A stretch of 58,583 nucleotides of DNA from Akkermansia muciniphila (GTDB taxonomy: Bacteria > Pseudomonadota > Gammaproteobacteria > Burkholderiales > Burkholderiaceae_C), in assembly GCA_943331105.2 (NCBI GenBank), contig CALQKH020000018.1, positions 1 to 58,583 of the forward strand, read 5' to 3'. The position numbers were made by a program, and so were the translations under genes. The notes under the pieces were generated by a model, which ran no database searches, was not told where the DNA came from, and saw only the letters and a list, made by a program, of their open reading frames with translations. Below, one piece after another: positions 8,666 to 17,490 of the stretch (position 1 is its first letter; each line of letters starts with the position of its first letter).

Positions 8666-9751
8666 ATGTTGGTAGAAAAGATCGAACACAAGTGGCTGGC
8701 GGCATTTACCCGTACCTTCACGCTGTGCAAAGTCCAACCCGGCGAAGTGGTGGCTATCTTGGCCGAAACCCAATCACGCCGGGTCAACGTGGACTTGGCC
8801 CGCCTCGCACTGGAGGCCATGGGCGCCCGCGTGTTTGAAGTGACGCTGACCACACCCGCGCTCACCGCGCCAGCGCCCGTGCGCTCCACAGGTGCCAGCG
8901 ACGCTATTCAGCAACTCGGCCCCGTGGTGTCTGCATTGGCCCGCGCCGACATGGTGGTGGACTGCACCGTCGAAGGCCTGCTGCACGCGCCCGAGTTGCC
9001 CACCATCATGAAGGGCGTGGACGGCCACATGCCGCGCTTGCTCATGGTGTCCAACGAGCATCCTGAAATTTTGGAGCGCACCGTCCCCGATCCGGCGCTC
9101 GAAGGCGTGGTGCGTTCCGCCATGAAGAAGCTGCGCGGCGCACAACAAATGCACGTCACGTCTGCCGCAGGCACTGACCTGCGCGTGAACCTGAAACATG
9201 GCGACAAACAAGCGGTGGTGGGCGGTGTGTGGGGCTTTTGCACCAAGCCGGGCATGGTCTCGCACTGGCCCGGCGGCTTGGCGCTGGCCTTTCCGGCGGC
9301 GGGCAGTGTCAACGGCACGCTGGTCATGGCTCCGGGCGATGTGAACCTGACCTTCAAAAGCTATTTGCGCGACACGATCCGCCTGACCATCGAAAGGGAC
9401 AGTGTCGTGGCCATCGAGGGGCAGGGCGTGGACGCGGACATGATGCGCGGCTACTACAAGGCCTGGGAAGACTTTGAGGGCCATCGCGCCTGCTATGCGG
9501 TGTCGCATGTGGGCTTTGGCCTGAACCCGGCGGCACGCTGGGACGCCATGGCGTTCTACGACAAGCGCGACTGCAACGGCACCGAGCTGCGCGCCTTTGC
9601 GGGTAACTTTTTGTACTCGACCGGGGCCAATGAAGTTGCGGGCCGCCACACGCTGGGCCACTTCGATTTGCCCATGCGCGGCTGCACCATCCGGCTCGAC
9701 GACACGGTGGTGGTCGAAGCGGGTCAAGTCGTGAGCGCGGCGCTGGTATGA
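8666..9751 (+). CDS. NicX-like dioxygenase (2,5-dihydroxypyridine 5,6-dioxygenase family, M29-like fold)
   Basis: This 361-residue protein resembles NicX, the Fe(II) enzyme that opens 2,5-dihydroxypyridine. The segments SHVGFGLNPAARW and FAGNFLYSTGANE match NicX closely, and NicX's metal ligands (two His and one Asp) correspond to His281, His332 and Asp334 (HFD). Automated labels often say 'leucyl aminopeptidase' because the fold is shared with M29 peptidases. The ATG at 8666 is preceded by CAGGAGA; the longer frame upstream covers the divergent MarR gene and is not real. The true substrate here is unknown. It overlaps the next gene by ATGA. Confidence 0.75.
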   Translation: MLVEKIEHKWLAAFTRTFTLCKVQPGEVVAILAETQSRRVNVDLARLALEAMGARVFEVTLTTPALTAPAPVRSTGASDAIQQLGPVVSALARADMVVDCTVEGLLHAPELPTIMKGVDGHMPRLLMVSNEHPEILERTVPDPALEGVVRSAMKKLRGAQQMHVTSAAGTDLRVNLKHGDKQAVVGGVWGFCTKPGMVSHWPGGLALAFPAAGSVNGTLVMAPGDVNLTFKSYLRDTIRLTIERDSVVAIEGQGVDADMMRGYYKAWEDFEGHRACYAVSHVGFGLNPAARWDAMAFYDKRDCNGTELRAFAGNFLYSTGANEVAGRHTLGHFDLPMRGCTIRLDDTVVVEAGQVVSAALV

Positions 9752-10545
9752 GAACGCCAGCCTTCACCGACGTGGGCTTGCCCACACAACCCGTCGTGGT
9801 GTTCCTGCACGGTGTGGGCGGTGGCCGGCACGGCTGGGCAGCGCAGCAAGCGCATGTGGCCGCTTTGGGCTGGCGCAGTCTGGCCTGGGACATGCCCGGT
9901 TATGGCGACAGCCCCATGGTCACCCCTTATGACTTCGCTCAGCTGGCGCAAGCCCTCTGGCAAATGTTGGACGCGGCGCACATCGAACAAGCCGTTTTGG
10001 TGGGCCACAGCATGGGTGCCATGGTCGCCTTGCAGGCTTGGACGCAAAAGCCAGAGCGCATCTGTGGCCTGCTGCTGGCCGCCAGCAGTCCGGCTTTTGG
10101 CAACTCCGATGGCGATTTTCAAAAGCAGTTTCTGGCGCAGCGCCTGGCCCCACTGCAAGCGGGCAAAACCATGGGCGACATCGCCGACAAGCTGATCCCC
10201 GCCATGGCGGCACCCGGTGGCGATGCAGCTCAATTGATTCCTGCCAAGCTGAAGTTGGCACACCAAAGCATGTCGGCCGTACCGCCCACCACTTACCGCG
10301 CTGCCTTGCTTGCGCTGGTGCAGTTCGAGCAACGCGCCGCCTTGCCCACCATCACCGTGCCGGTGTTGTGCTTGGCGGCTGAACATGACCGCACCGCACC
10401 GCCCACCGTGATGGAACGCATGGCGCAAAAGATTCCTGGTGCGCGCTACGCCTGTCTGGCGGGCGCGGGCCATTTGCTGCATTACGAACAGCCTAAGGCG
10501 TTCAACGCCGAACTCGAAAAATTCTTGAAGGACATGCAACCATGA
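9748..10545 (+). CDS. Alpha/beta hydrolase
   Basis: This 265-residue alpha/beta hydrolase has oxyanion motif HGVGG, nucleophile elbow GHSMG (Ser88), an acidic residue in AAEHDR and the catalytic His in GAGHLLHYE. In nicotinate catabolism a hydrolase of this fold (NicD) removes formate from N-formylmaleamate after NicX ring opening. The overlap with the NicX-like gene suggests the same order of reactions here, with an unidentified substrate. The ATG overlaps the previous stop, and its own stop overlaps the next start. Confidence 0.8.
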   Translation: MRTPAFTDVGLPTQPVVVFLHGVGGGRHGWAAQQAHVAALGWRSLAWDMPGYGDSPMVTPYDFAQLAQALWQMLDAAHIEQAVLVGHSMGAMVALQAWTQKPERICGLLLAASSPAFGNSDGDFQKQFLAQRLAPLQAGKTMGDIADKLIPAMAAPGGDAAQLIPAKLKLAHQSMSAVPPTTYRAALLALVQFEQRAALPTITVPVLCLAAEHDRTAPPTVMERMAQKIPGARYACLAGAGHLLHYEQPKAFNAELEKFLKDMQP

Positions 10546-11822
10546 CCGACGTGCAAGCCCCCGTCCAGCGACCAACAATGCCCAACGTGATGCCGATTTG
10601 TGGCGACGACTACCCCCTGACCGAAAAGCAACAAAAGCTGATGGCGCTGGCGCGTCAGTTGGGCCGCGACAAATTCGCGCCCCGTGCCGCTCAACTCGAC
10701 CGCGACGCGCAGTTCCCGTTTGCCAACTACGACGACATGCGCGACTCGGGCCTGCTGGCGCTGTGTGTGCCCGAAGCGCATGGTGGCCAAGGCGCAGATT
10801 ACGCCACCTATGCCATGGTGTCGGCCGAGATCGGTCGCTATTGCGGGGCCACCGCGCTCACTTTCAACATGCATGTCTGCACCATGCTCTGGAGTGGCCT
10901 GCTGTCAGAAGACCTGGAGATGACACCCGAGCAGCGCGCCACCCACCGCCAGCACCAGGCCACACACTTTGCCCGTGTGGTCAAAGACGGCGCGATTTAC
11001 GCGCAGCCTTTCTCGGAAGGCGGCGCTGCGGCCTCAGGCGCACAACCCTTTGGCACCTTGGCTGTGAAAGTGGATGGCGGCTGGAAGGTCAATGGCAAAA
11101 AGATTTTTGCGTCCCTGTCAGACGCCGCCGATTACTTTGGCGTGCTGTGCACCGAGAAGAAAGAGGGCGCTGATCTGTCACGCCGCGATACGCTTTACCT
11201 GGCCATCCCGCGCACCTCGCCAGGCCTAACCATCGAAGGCGATTGGGACCCACTGGGCATGCGCGCCACGGTGTCGCGCAACCTGGTGTTCAAAGACGTG
11301 TTCGTGCCCGACGACGCGGCGCTCATGCCGCAGGGCCTGTACTTCCAGGCTGCCAGCCGCTGGCCACACATGTTCATGACGCTCTCGCCCACCTACATGG
11401 GCATCGCACAAGCGGCTTACGACTTCACCGTGGCTTATTTGCGTGGCGAGATGGCGGGCACCGGCCCCGTCAAGCGCCGCCAGTTCGCGACCAAACAGAT
11501 CGCGGTGGCCGAGATGTTCATCAAGCTCGAACAAACCCGCAACCTGTTCTTGCGCGCCATTGAAGACGCCAAGGTCGACCCGAGCAAGTCCACCCGCCTG
11601 CGTGCCTATGCCGCGCAGTACAGCATCATGGAAAACGCACAAGACATCGCCCGCTTGGCGATCCGCACTTGTGGTGGCCAGTCCATGCTCAAAAGGCTAC
11701 CGCTTGAGCGACTCTACCGGGACGCGCGCTGCGGCTCGCTCATGCTGCCCTGGACAGCCGAGCTGTGCATGGACCGCATTGGCCGTGAAGCCCTGTACGA
11801 ACCCGGTGAAAAAGACGAATGA
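10542..11822 (+). CDS. Acyl-CoA dehydrogenase family protein, catalytic motif altered
   Basis: This 426-residue acyl-CoA dehydrogenase family member has the N-terminal helical domain, the beta-domain (PFSEGGAAASGAQPFGTL, WKVNGKKIFAS) and the C-terminal helical domain ending RLPLERLYRDARCGSLMLPW. The usual Tyr-Glu-Gly catalytic stretch near the C-terminus is replaced by RCGSLMLPWTAEL. The base is therefore elsewhere, as in some branched-chain dehydrogenases, or the protein does another flavin reaction. It is translationally coupled to both neighbours by ATGA overlaps. Confidence 0.8.
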   Translation: MTDVQAPVQRPTMPNVMPICGDDYPLTEKQQKLMALARQLGRDKFAPRAAQLDRDAQFPFANYDDMRDSGLLALCVPEAHGGQGADYATYAMVSAEIGRYCGATALTFNMHVCTMLWSGLLSEDLEMTPEQRATHRQHQATHFARVVKDGAIYAQPFSEGGAAASGAQPFGTLAVKVDGGWKVNGKKIFASLSDAADYFGVLCTEKKEGADLSRRDTLYLAIPRTSPGLTIEGDWDPLGMRATVSRNLVFKDVFVPDDAALMPQGLYFQAASRWPHMFMTLSPTYMGIAQAAYDFTVAYLRGEMAGTGPVKRRQFATKQIAVAEMFIKLEQTRNLFLRAIEDAKVDPSKSTRLRAYAAQYSIMENAQDIARLAIRTCGGQSMLKRLPLERLYRDARCGSLMLPWTAELCMDRIGREALYEPGEKDE

Positions 11823-13354
11823 CGCAGGTTTCCGAGACCAGCCCGCTGGCTGCTCGTTTTGCGCAACTGGCGCAAACGCACGCCACTTGGCCTGCCATCA
11901 CCTTCAGGGGGGATGCGCGCAAACCCAAGGGCAGCTGGACGTATGACTTCGCCAAATTCTGGCGGCGCGTCGAGCGCGTGACGGCTCACCTTCAATCGAC
12001 TTGGGGCGTTCAATCGGGCGACCGCGTGGCTTGGCTCGGCTTCAACCACGAGTTGCAACTGGTCACGCTGGTGGCCTGCGCCCGATTGGGTGCGGTGTTT
12101 TTGCCTATGAACTTTCGCTTGGCCGTGCCCGAGCTCCAGCAGGTCGTGCAAGACGCCCTGCCGAGTGTGCTTGTCCACGACAGCCACCATGCCGACACGG
12201 CCCTGGCGTTGCTCGCTCAGGGTCTGAAGTCCACGCACCACGACAGCCTGATCGCCACCGCTTCGCCACGCGATCTGCCACGGCCCGTCGTGCACAGCGA
12301 CCTGCCGCTTCTTCTGGTCTACACCTCAGGCACCACAGGTGTGCCCAAGGGCGCCGTGCACACGCAGGCTGCGCTGCTGGCCAACGCCCGCGCCAGCGCT
12401 TGGGCGCATGACTTTGTGCCGGCCGACAAGGTGCTTTCCACATTGCCGCTGTTCCATGTGGGTGGTCTCTGCATCCAGACCTTGCCTGCGCTGCTGGCGG
12501 GTGTGCCTGTGGTGCTGCACCCGCGCTTTGACCCGACGGCCTGGCTCGATGAAATGGCCATGAGCCTCCCCACGCTGTCGCTGCTGGTGCCTGCCACCAT
12601 GCGCGCCGTGTTTGAACACCCGCGCTGGGCCGAGACCTCGCTGGCCTGCCTGCGCGGCATCATGACCGGCTCGTCCACCGTGCCTGTGGCGTATCTGCAG
12701 ATGCTGCACGCACGCGGGGTACCGGTGGGGCAGGTGTATGGCACCACCGAAACCGGTCCCGTGTCCATTGTGCTGCGCTTGCCCGATGCCATGGCCCGCG
12801 TGGGCGCTTCGGGCTGGCCGCACCCGGAGGCACAGGTCCAACTGATTGACACGCATGGACAAGAAGTCGGGCCAGGTGAGACGGGCGAAGTCTGCATTCG
12901 CGCCGCCAACCTGATGCGGGGTTATTGGTGTGCCGATGGTGCGCCCAACACGGGTTTGCAAGGTGGTTGGTTCCATTCTGGCGACTTGGGCCAACGCGCC
13001 GAAGACGGCTGCATTACCATTGTGGGCCGCAGCAAGGACATGATCATCTCCGGGGGCGAGAACATTTACCCTGCCGAAATCGAAAACCTGCTGGTCACGC
13101 TGCCCGGCGTGGCCGAGTGCGCGGTGGTCGGCTTGCCCGATGCGCGCTGGGGCGAGGTGCCAGTGGCCGTGTTGGTTCGCATGAGCGATGCGGCAGGTCA
13201 GACCCTCGATGCCGAGGCCGTGATGCAGCATTTGCAAAGCCGCATTGCCCGGTTTAAATTGCCCCGGCGCGTGGTCTTCAGGGACAGCCTGCCCAAGAGC
13301 GCTTTGGGCAAGGTGCAAAAGCCCGCTTTGCAGGCGCTTTTGCACGGAACATAA
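11819..13354 (+). CDS. Acyl-CoA synthetase (AMP-forming)
   Basis: This 511-residue adenylate-forming ligase has TSGTTGVPKG near residues 169-178, YGTTETGP, GWFHSGDLG, the hinge GRSKDMIISGGENIYPAEIE and the C-terminal lysine in ALGKVQK (about residue 497). It has the class I CoA-ligase layout typical of medium-chain or aryl acids and should activate the acid used by the adjacent acyl-CoA dehydrogenase. The substrate cannot be read from sequence. It overlaps the dehydrogenase stop. Confidence 0.83.
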   Translation: MTQVSETSPLAARFAQLAQTHATWPAITFRGDARKPKGSWTYDFAKFWRRVERVTAHLQSTWGVQSGDRVAWLGFNHELQLVTLVACARLGAVFLPMNFRLAVPELQQVVQDALPSVLVHDSHHADTALALLAQGLKSTHHDSLIATASPRDLPRPVVHSDLPLLLVYTSGTTGVPKGAVHTQAALLANARASAWAHDFVPADKVLSTLPLFHVGGLCIQTLPALLAGVPVVLHPRFDPTAWLDEMAMSLPTLSLLVPATMRAVFEHPRWAETSLACLRGIMTGSSTVPVAYLQMLHARGVPVGQVYGTTETGPVSIVLRLPDAMARVGASGWPHPEAQVQLIDTHGQEVGPGETGEVCIRAANLMRGYWCADGAPNTGLQGGWFHSGDLGQRAEDGCITIVGRSKDMIISGGENIYPAEIENLLVTLPGVAECAVVGLPDARWGEVPVAVLVRMSDAAGQTLDAEAVMQHLQSRIARFKLPRRVVFRDSLPKSALGKVQKPALQALLHGT

Positions 13355-13452
13355 CCTGAAATGTTCGCCCTTTCTTCCCCAGCGTGACAGCGTTCTTTAG
13401 GCCGCGTGGCATCATCAGCGGGTTCATTCATTCAGAGGTTCAGAGGGTTCAA

Positions 13453-14454
13453 ATGTCACGTTATTTTTCACGTCGCCCGATCTTGGGTATGGCCGCTGCG
13501 GTCTTGTTGTCCGCCACCTCAGTGGCTTGGGCCCAAGGCGCTTGGCCCAATAAGCCGGTCAAGATCGTGGTGCCTTTTGCGCCCGGCGGCACCACCGACA
13601 TCCTGGCCCGTGCGATTGCCCCGGATCTGAGCAAAGCCTTTGGCCAGTCTTTCATCATCGAAAACAAAGGCGGCGCAGGCGGTAACCTGGGCGCGGAACA
13701 AGTGGCCAAGTCGGCAGGTGATGGCTATACGCTGCTCATGGGCACTGTGGGCACACACGGCATCAACCGCGCCCTGTATGCCAAGCTGCCCTACGACCCC
13801 TTCAAAGACTTCGCGCCCATCACCTTGGTCGCTGGTGTGCCCAACGTCATGGTGATCAATGCCGAGAAAGCCACAGCCAACAAGATCAACAGCGTCAACG
13901 ACTTCATCAAGTTCGCCCGCGCCAACCCCGGCAAGCTGAACATGGCGTCGAGTGGCAACGGCACCTCCATCCATTTGGCGGGCGAGTTGTTCAAATCGCA
14001 AACCGGCACCTTCATGGCGCACATTCCCTACCGTGGCTCCGGTCCCGCCTTGCTCGATTTGGCCGGTGGCACCATGGATGTGATGTTTGACAACTTGCCT
14101 TCGGCCATACCGCTGATCAAGTCGGGCAAGCTCAAGGCCCTGGCGGTAACCAGTAGCCAGCGCTCTGCGGCCATGTCTGAATTGCCCACCATCGAAGAGG
14201 CGGCTGGCCTCAAAGGTTTTGAAGCCAGCAGCTGGTTCGGTCTCTTGGCGCCAGCCGGCACACCCGCCGATGTGGTCAACCGCATTCAGCAGGAAGTGGC
14301 CAAGTCACTGGCTTCCCCTGCCATGAAAGAACGCCTTGCGACATTGGGTGCGATTCCCAGCGGCAACACTCCGGCGCAATTTGCAGCGCTCATTGAGTCA
14401 GAACACAAAAAGTGGGCTGAAGTGGTCAAGGTTTCGGGCGCCAAGGTCGACTGA
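13453..14454 (+). CDS. Bug/TctC-family tripartite-tricarboxylate-transporter solute-binding protein
   Basis: This 333-residue periplasmic binding protein has a cleavable signal peptide (residues 1-24, ending AWA-Q) followed by the Bug signature [23 protein letters not shown]. The ATG at 13453 is preceded by CAGAGG; a GTG at 13384 would add a non-signal extension and is less likely. Bug proteins bind small carboxylates or aromatic acids in the periplasm. The membrane subunits (TctA/TctB) are absent here, as is common for Bug genes. A 98-base gap precedes it, but the next gene overlaps its stop by one base, so it probably scavenges this operon's substrate. Confidence 0.85.
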   Translation: MSRYFSRRPILGMAAAVLLSATSVAWAQGAWPNKPVKIVVPFAPGGTTDILARAIAPDLSKAFGQSFIIENKGGAGGNLGAEQVAKSAGDGYTLLMGTVGTHGINRALYAKLPYDPFKDFAPITLVAGVPNVMVINAEKATANKINSVNDFIKFARANPGKLNMASSGNGTSIHLAGELFKSQTGTFMAHIPYRGSGPALLDLAGGTMDVMFDNLPSAIPLIKSGKLKALAVTSSQRSAAMSELPTIEEAAGLKGFEASSWFGLLAPAGTPADVVNRIQQEVAKSLASPAMKERLATLGAIPSGNTPAQFAALIESEHKKWAEVVKVSGAKVD

Positions 14455-15425
14455 TGGCCTGGTTTGACAACTTCGAGCGCCAGATGCTTTCTGTGGATGG
14501 CCTGACGGTCTGCTTTCGGCGTTCGGCCGATTGGGCGGCGCAAATGCATTTGCCCGTTCTGGTTTTGCTGCACGGCTTTCCGCAAACCCATGTCATGTGG
14601 CATCGCGTCGCACAAAACTTGCGCGGCCGTTACCGGATCGTCATGCCCGATCTTCGCGGCTATGGCGATTCGTCCCATGCCGTGGGCGACGCGCAGCACC
14701 TGCATTACAGCAAGCGCGCCATGGCGCAAGAGGTGGTCGGCCTGCTCGATGCCTTGGGCGTGAGCGACTTTTTCTTGTGTGGTCACGACCGGGGCGGGCG
14801 CGTGGCGCACCGTTTGGCGCTCGACCACGCGCAACGCGTCAAGAAGCTGTGCATCATCGACATCGCGCCGACCCTCGACATGTACAGCGGTCTTTGGGGC
14901 AAAACACCCGAGGTCTCCGGCCCGGTTCTTGACCCGTACTTCGCATTTGCACAGGCCTACTACCATTGGTTCCACCTGACGCAACCCGCACCCCTGCCCG
15001 AGTTCATGATCGGTGGCAACCCCAAGGCCTACCTGCACGCCAAACTGGGCGGCTGGGGCAGCCAAGGGTTGGCTTACATCGAACCTGAAGCCTTGGCCGA
15101 ATACGAACGCGCATTTTGCAACCCGGCGGTGAATGACAAGGGCTGGCCTGCGGCCATCCACAGCGCGGCCGAAGACTACCGCGCCAGCGCTGGCATCGAC
15201 CTGCAGCACGACCGCGAGGGGCGCGAGCGCGGCGACAAGATTGCCTGCGACACCCTGGTGCTGTGGGGCGATCGGGGCGTGGTCAACCGCATGTTCAAGC
15301 CGGTCGAGCTGTGGCAGGCGCAATGCGCTGGCCGAGTCAGTGGTCAGCTGATGTCTTCAGGCCACTTCATTCCGGAAGAGCTGCCCGAGGCCACCAGCGA
15401 AGCCTTGGCCAAGTGGATGGTTTGA
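14454..15425 (+). CDS. Alpha/beta hydrolase, haloacetate-dehalogenase-like
   Basis: This 323-residue alpha/beta hydrolase has HGFPQTHVMW and a nucleophile elbow with aspartate (Asp112 in GHDRGGR). That is the pattern of fluoroacetate/haloacetate dehalogenases and epoxide hydrolases; the catalytic His is in SSGHFIPEE. Aspartate as nucleophile suggests C-halogen or epoxide hydrolysis rather than esterase activity. Its ATG shares a base with the binding-protein TGA. Dehalogenation is suggested by homology only. Confidence 0.8.
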   Translation: MAWFDNFERQMLSVDGLTVCFRRSADWAAQMHLPVLVLLHGFPQTHVMWHRVAQNLRGRYRIVMPDLRGYGDSSHAVGDAQHLHYSKRAMAQEVVGLLDALGVSDFFLCGHDRGGRVAHRLALDHAQRVKKLCIIDIAPTLDMYSGLWGKTPEVSGPVLDPYFAFAQAYYHWFHLTQPAPLPEFMIGGNPKAYLHAKLGGWGSQGLAYIEPEALAEYERAFCNPAVNDKGWPAAIHSAAEDYRASAGIDLQHDREGRERGDKIACDTLVLWGDRGVVNRMFKPVELWQAQCAGRVSGQLMSSGHFIPEELPEATSEALAKWMV

Positions 15426-15447
15426 GTGGGCTGGTTTGGCGGCAGCC

Positions 15448-16221
15448 TCAGGCCCCGCAGCACTTTTTGTACTTTTTCCCGCTGCCACAGCTGCACGCAT
15501 CGTTCCGACCCGGCGTGGCTTCCTTGATGACCTGCGCCACACGCGGGCCAATGTTGCGCCAGATTTCGCGCAGGTCGTACACCGCCCACAGCGCTTCGCC
15601 GTAGGCGTTCAGCCGCTCTTCGCTGACGCTGGGTGGGCCGTCTTCGGACAAGGCAGACAAGGTGGGCACCGCATCATCGTCTTCGGTCAGGGCCACGATG
15701 GCCTCGAGTGACAGGTCGTACCACTTGGCCGCTTCTTTGTCCTTGGGGGTGGCCCATTCTTCGGGCCAGTTTTCCACAGCGAACATGAAACCCAGCGCCC
15801 ACACCTGCGCAAAAGAGGGGATTTCGCTGTCTTCAATTTCTTCGCGCTCTTCGGGCGGCAAGGATGCAATCGCACCGCGCACATCCATCACCTCGGGTGC
15901 ATAGGCTTTGTCGTCGTCCAGCGCTTCCACGGGGGTGTCGAGCGCGAGTTTGATTTCGTCAAAACGGCGCTGCCACAAGGCCATGAACTGCTGGCGCTGG
16001 GCGTCGTCTGCAAAGCTGCCGCCTTCTTCACCATCGTCCACGCCCAGCAGCATGGGCAGCCATTCGGCATCAGGAATGGCGCGGCGGCAGCACACCAACG
16101 CGGCCATGAAACCCTCACAAAACTCCCACTGCGGCGTTTCTTCAAAACGCTCGCGCAGCTCGTCCAGGATGTTGTCCAGGGTGTCAAAGTCTTCGGCTTC
16201 CAAGCCAGCGGTCGTGTTCAT
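15448..16221 (-). CDS. YecA/UPF0149-family protein with C-terminal SEC-C zinc motif
   Basis: This 257-residue protein has a YecA-type helical, acidic N-terminal domain (from LDNILDELRERF, with a cysteine pair VCCRRA) and a C-terminal SEC-C motif, PGRNDACSCGSGKKYKKCCG, which binds zinc with a Cys-X-Cys...Cys-Cys arrangement. SEC-C domains occur in SecA and ribosome-associated factors, so a role near translation or secretion is plausible but unproven. It converges with the hydrolase gene, 22 bases away; no terminator is evident there. Confidence 0.85.
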   Translation of the reverse strand: MNTTAGLEAEDFDTLDNILDELRERFEETPQWEFCEGFMAALVCCRRAIPDAEWLPMLLGVDDGEEGGSFADDAQRQQFMALWQRRFDEIKLALDTPVEALDDDKAYAPEVMDVRGAIASLPPEEREEIEDSEIPSFAQVWALGFMFAVENWPEEWATPKDKEAAKWYDLSLEAIVALTEDDDAVPTLSALSEDGPPSVSEERLNAYGEALWAVYDLREIWRNIGPRVAQVIKEATPGRNDACSCGSGKKYKKCCGA

Positions 16222-16336
16222 GGGGTGTTCCTATTGCAATGCGAGGATTGTAGAAGGGGCATTGGACCGCTATGCCTGCGCCTGTCTGCGAGGGATGCAC
16301 CCGAGGCTTAAGGCGGTGCTTAATGAATAAAGTGTT

Positions 16337-16366
16337 CAATAAATTTAATTAAGATATACAATAAAT
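16337..16366 (+). promoter_or_regulatory. AT-rich promoter region with two direct repeats CAATAAAT
   Basis: CAATAAAT occurs at 16337-16344 and 16359-16366, exactly 22 bp apart (two helical turns), in a distinctly AT-rich stretch just before the HTH-ATPase gene. TATACA/TACAAT at 16355-16362 could be a -10. The spacing suits a regulator binding one face of the DNA, possibly the downstream HTH protein itself. Confidence 0.35.
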
Positions 16367-16394
16367 ACGCTTGAAATATCTCTTGAGGATACAA

Positions 16395-17456
16395 ATGCTC
16401 GACATCAACGATGCAATCATCTTGGGCTGCGCGACCCAAGGTGGGACCATGGCCAGCGCTGCGACCGAGCAAACGGGCTTGACGCGGGTAGCGGTTTCGC
16501 GGCGCATCAAGAAGTTGGCCGATGCGGGTTACCTGCAGCGCCACGGCACGGGGACCCGGCAAACCTACAGCTTGGGCGAGAAGCGCTTTTGGTTGCACGT
16601 TGAACCCCTTGACCAAATCGTGCGTCGCGGTGGCGAGATGGTGGTGTGGGAGCAGCATTTGGCGGCTTTGCTGGCGGACTTGCCGGGCAATGTCAAAAAC
16701 CTGGCCTACACGGCTTTCACCAAAATACTGAACAACGCCCTCGACCATTCCAATGGCCAGCAGGTGGTGATGGGGATACATGTGCAGGGCGGGCAGCTGC
16801 AGATGTTGGTGGGTGATGACGGGGAGGGGATTTTTCTCAAGATCGCTAAAGCGGCGGATTTGTTTGACCCTCGCTTGGCCATCTTGGAGTTGGCCAAAGG
16901 CAAGTACACCACCGCGCCCGCGGGCCACTCCGGCATGGGTATTTTTGTGTCGTCGCGCATGATGGATGGCTTTGCCATCGAGTCGCACGGCTTGCGTTTC
17001 GACCCGAATGAGGCCAGCGCCCCTTTACCTGTTTTTGACTGGATCGATGCGAACGCACAGCTCAAACCCGCACAGGCGCAAACCGTGGTGCGCATGGCCA
17101 TTGCGCTGGACAGCACCCGCACGGGCAATGATGTTTACTTCAAATATTTTGAGACAAGCAACGTCGGCGATGCCGAACCCGGCGAGGCTTTTCACACCAC
17201 AGAAATTCCCGTGCGTTTGGCGCAGCTGAGCAGCGAGCTGGTGTCGCGTTCACAAGCCAAATGGGTGATGAACCGGGCCACCCAGTTCAAGACCGTGATC
17301 CTCGATTTCGCGGGTGTGGTCCATGTGGGTCAGGCTTTTGTGGATGAGGTGTTCCGTGTGTTTGCCATCGCACACCCCCACATCCGTCTCAAGACCATGG
17401 GCATGAGCCCAGAGGTGGCCAAGCTGGTGAGCTTGTTTGGCGGCGAGAGAGTTTGA
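16395..17456 (+). CDS. HTH - GHKL ATPase - STAS-like DUF4325 regulator
   Basis: This 353-residue protein has three parts. Residues 1-65 are a winged helix-turn-helix (TGLTRVAVSRRIKKLADAGYL). About 80-215 is a GHKL ATPase with N-box TKILNNALDHS (Asn113/Asn114), G1 box GDDGEG (140-145) and G2 box GHSGMG. About 265-353 is a STAS-like DUF4325 domain (KTVILDFAGVVHVGQAFVDEVFRVF). There is no phospho-acceptor histidine domain, so it is not a sensor kinase; anti-sigma/anti-anti-sigma modules combine similar folds. I chose ATG 16395 because GAGGA precedes it; a TTG at 16371 lacks such a site. Function unknown. Confidence 0.8.
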   Translation: MLDINDAIILGCATQGGTMASAATEQTGLTRVAVSRRIKKLADAGYLQRHGTGTRQTYSLGEKRFWLHVEPLDQIVRRGGEMVVWEQHLAALLADLPGNVKNLAYTAFTKILNNALDHSNGQQVVMGIHVQGGQLQMLVGDDGEGIFLKIAKAADLFDPRLAILELAKGKYTTAPAGHSGMGIFVSSRMMDGFAIESHGLRFDPNEASAPLPVFDWIDANAQLKPAQAQTVVRMAIALDSTRTGNDVYFKYFETSNVGDAEPGEAFHTTEIPVRLAQLSSELVSRSQAKWVMNRATQFKTVILDFAGVVHVGQAFVDEVFRVFAIAHPHIRLKTMGMSPEVAKLVSLFGGERV

Positions 17457-17459
17457 GGT

Positions 17460-17478
17460 TCTGACCTAAAGGGTCAGA
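17460..17478. terminator. Possible bidirectional terminator hairpin
   Basis: TCTGACC and GGTCAGA form a 7-bp stem with a 5-base loop in the 34-base gap between two converging genes. No T-tract follows on either side, so termination would be weak or Rho-assisted. Confidence 0.4.
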
Positions 17479-17490
17479 TCGGTCACGGGC

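Noticed and set aside
8666..9751. Annotation as leucyl aminopeptidase
   Set aside because: The fold is shared, but the sequence segments and the His/His/Asp triad fit NicX-type dioxygenases better.
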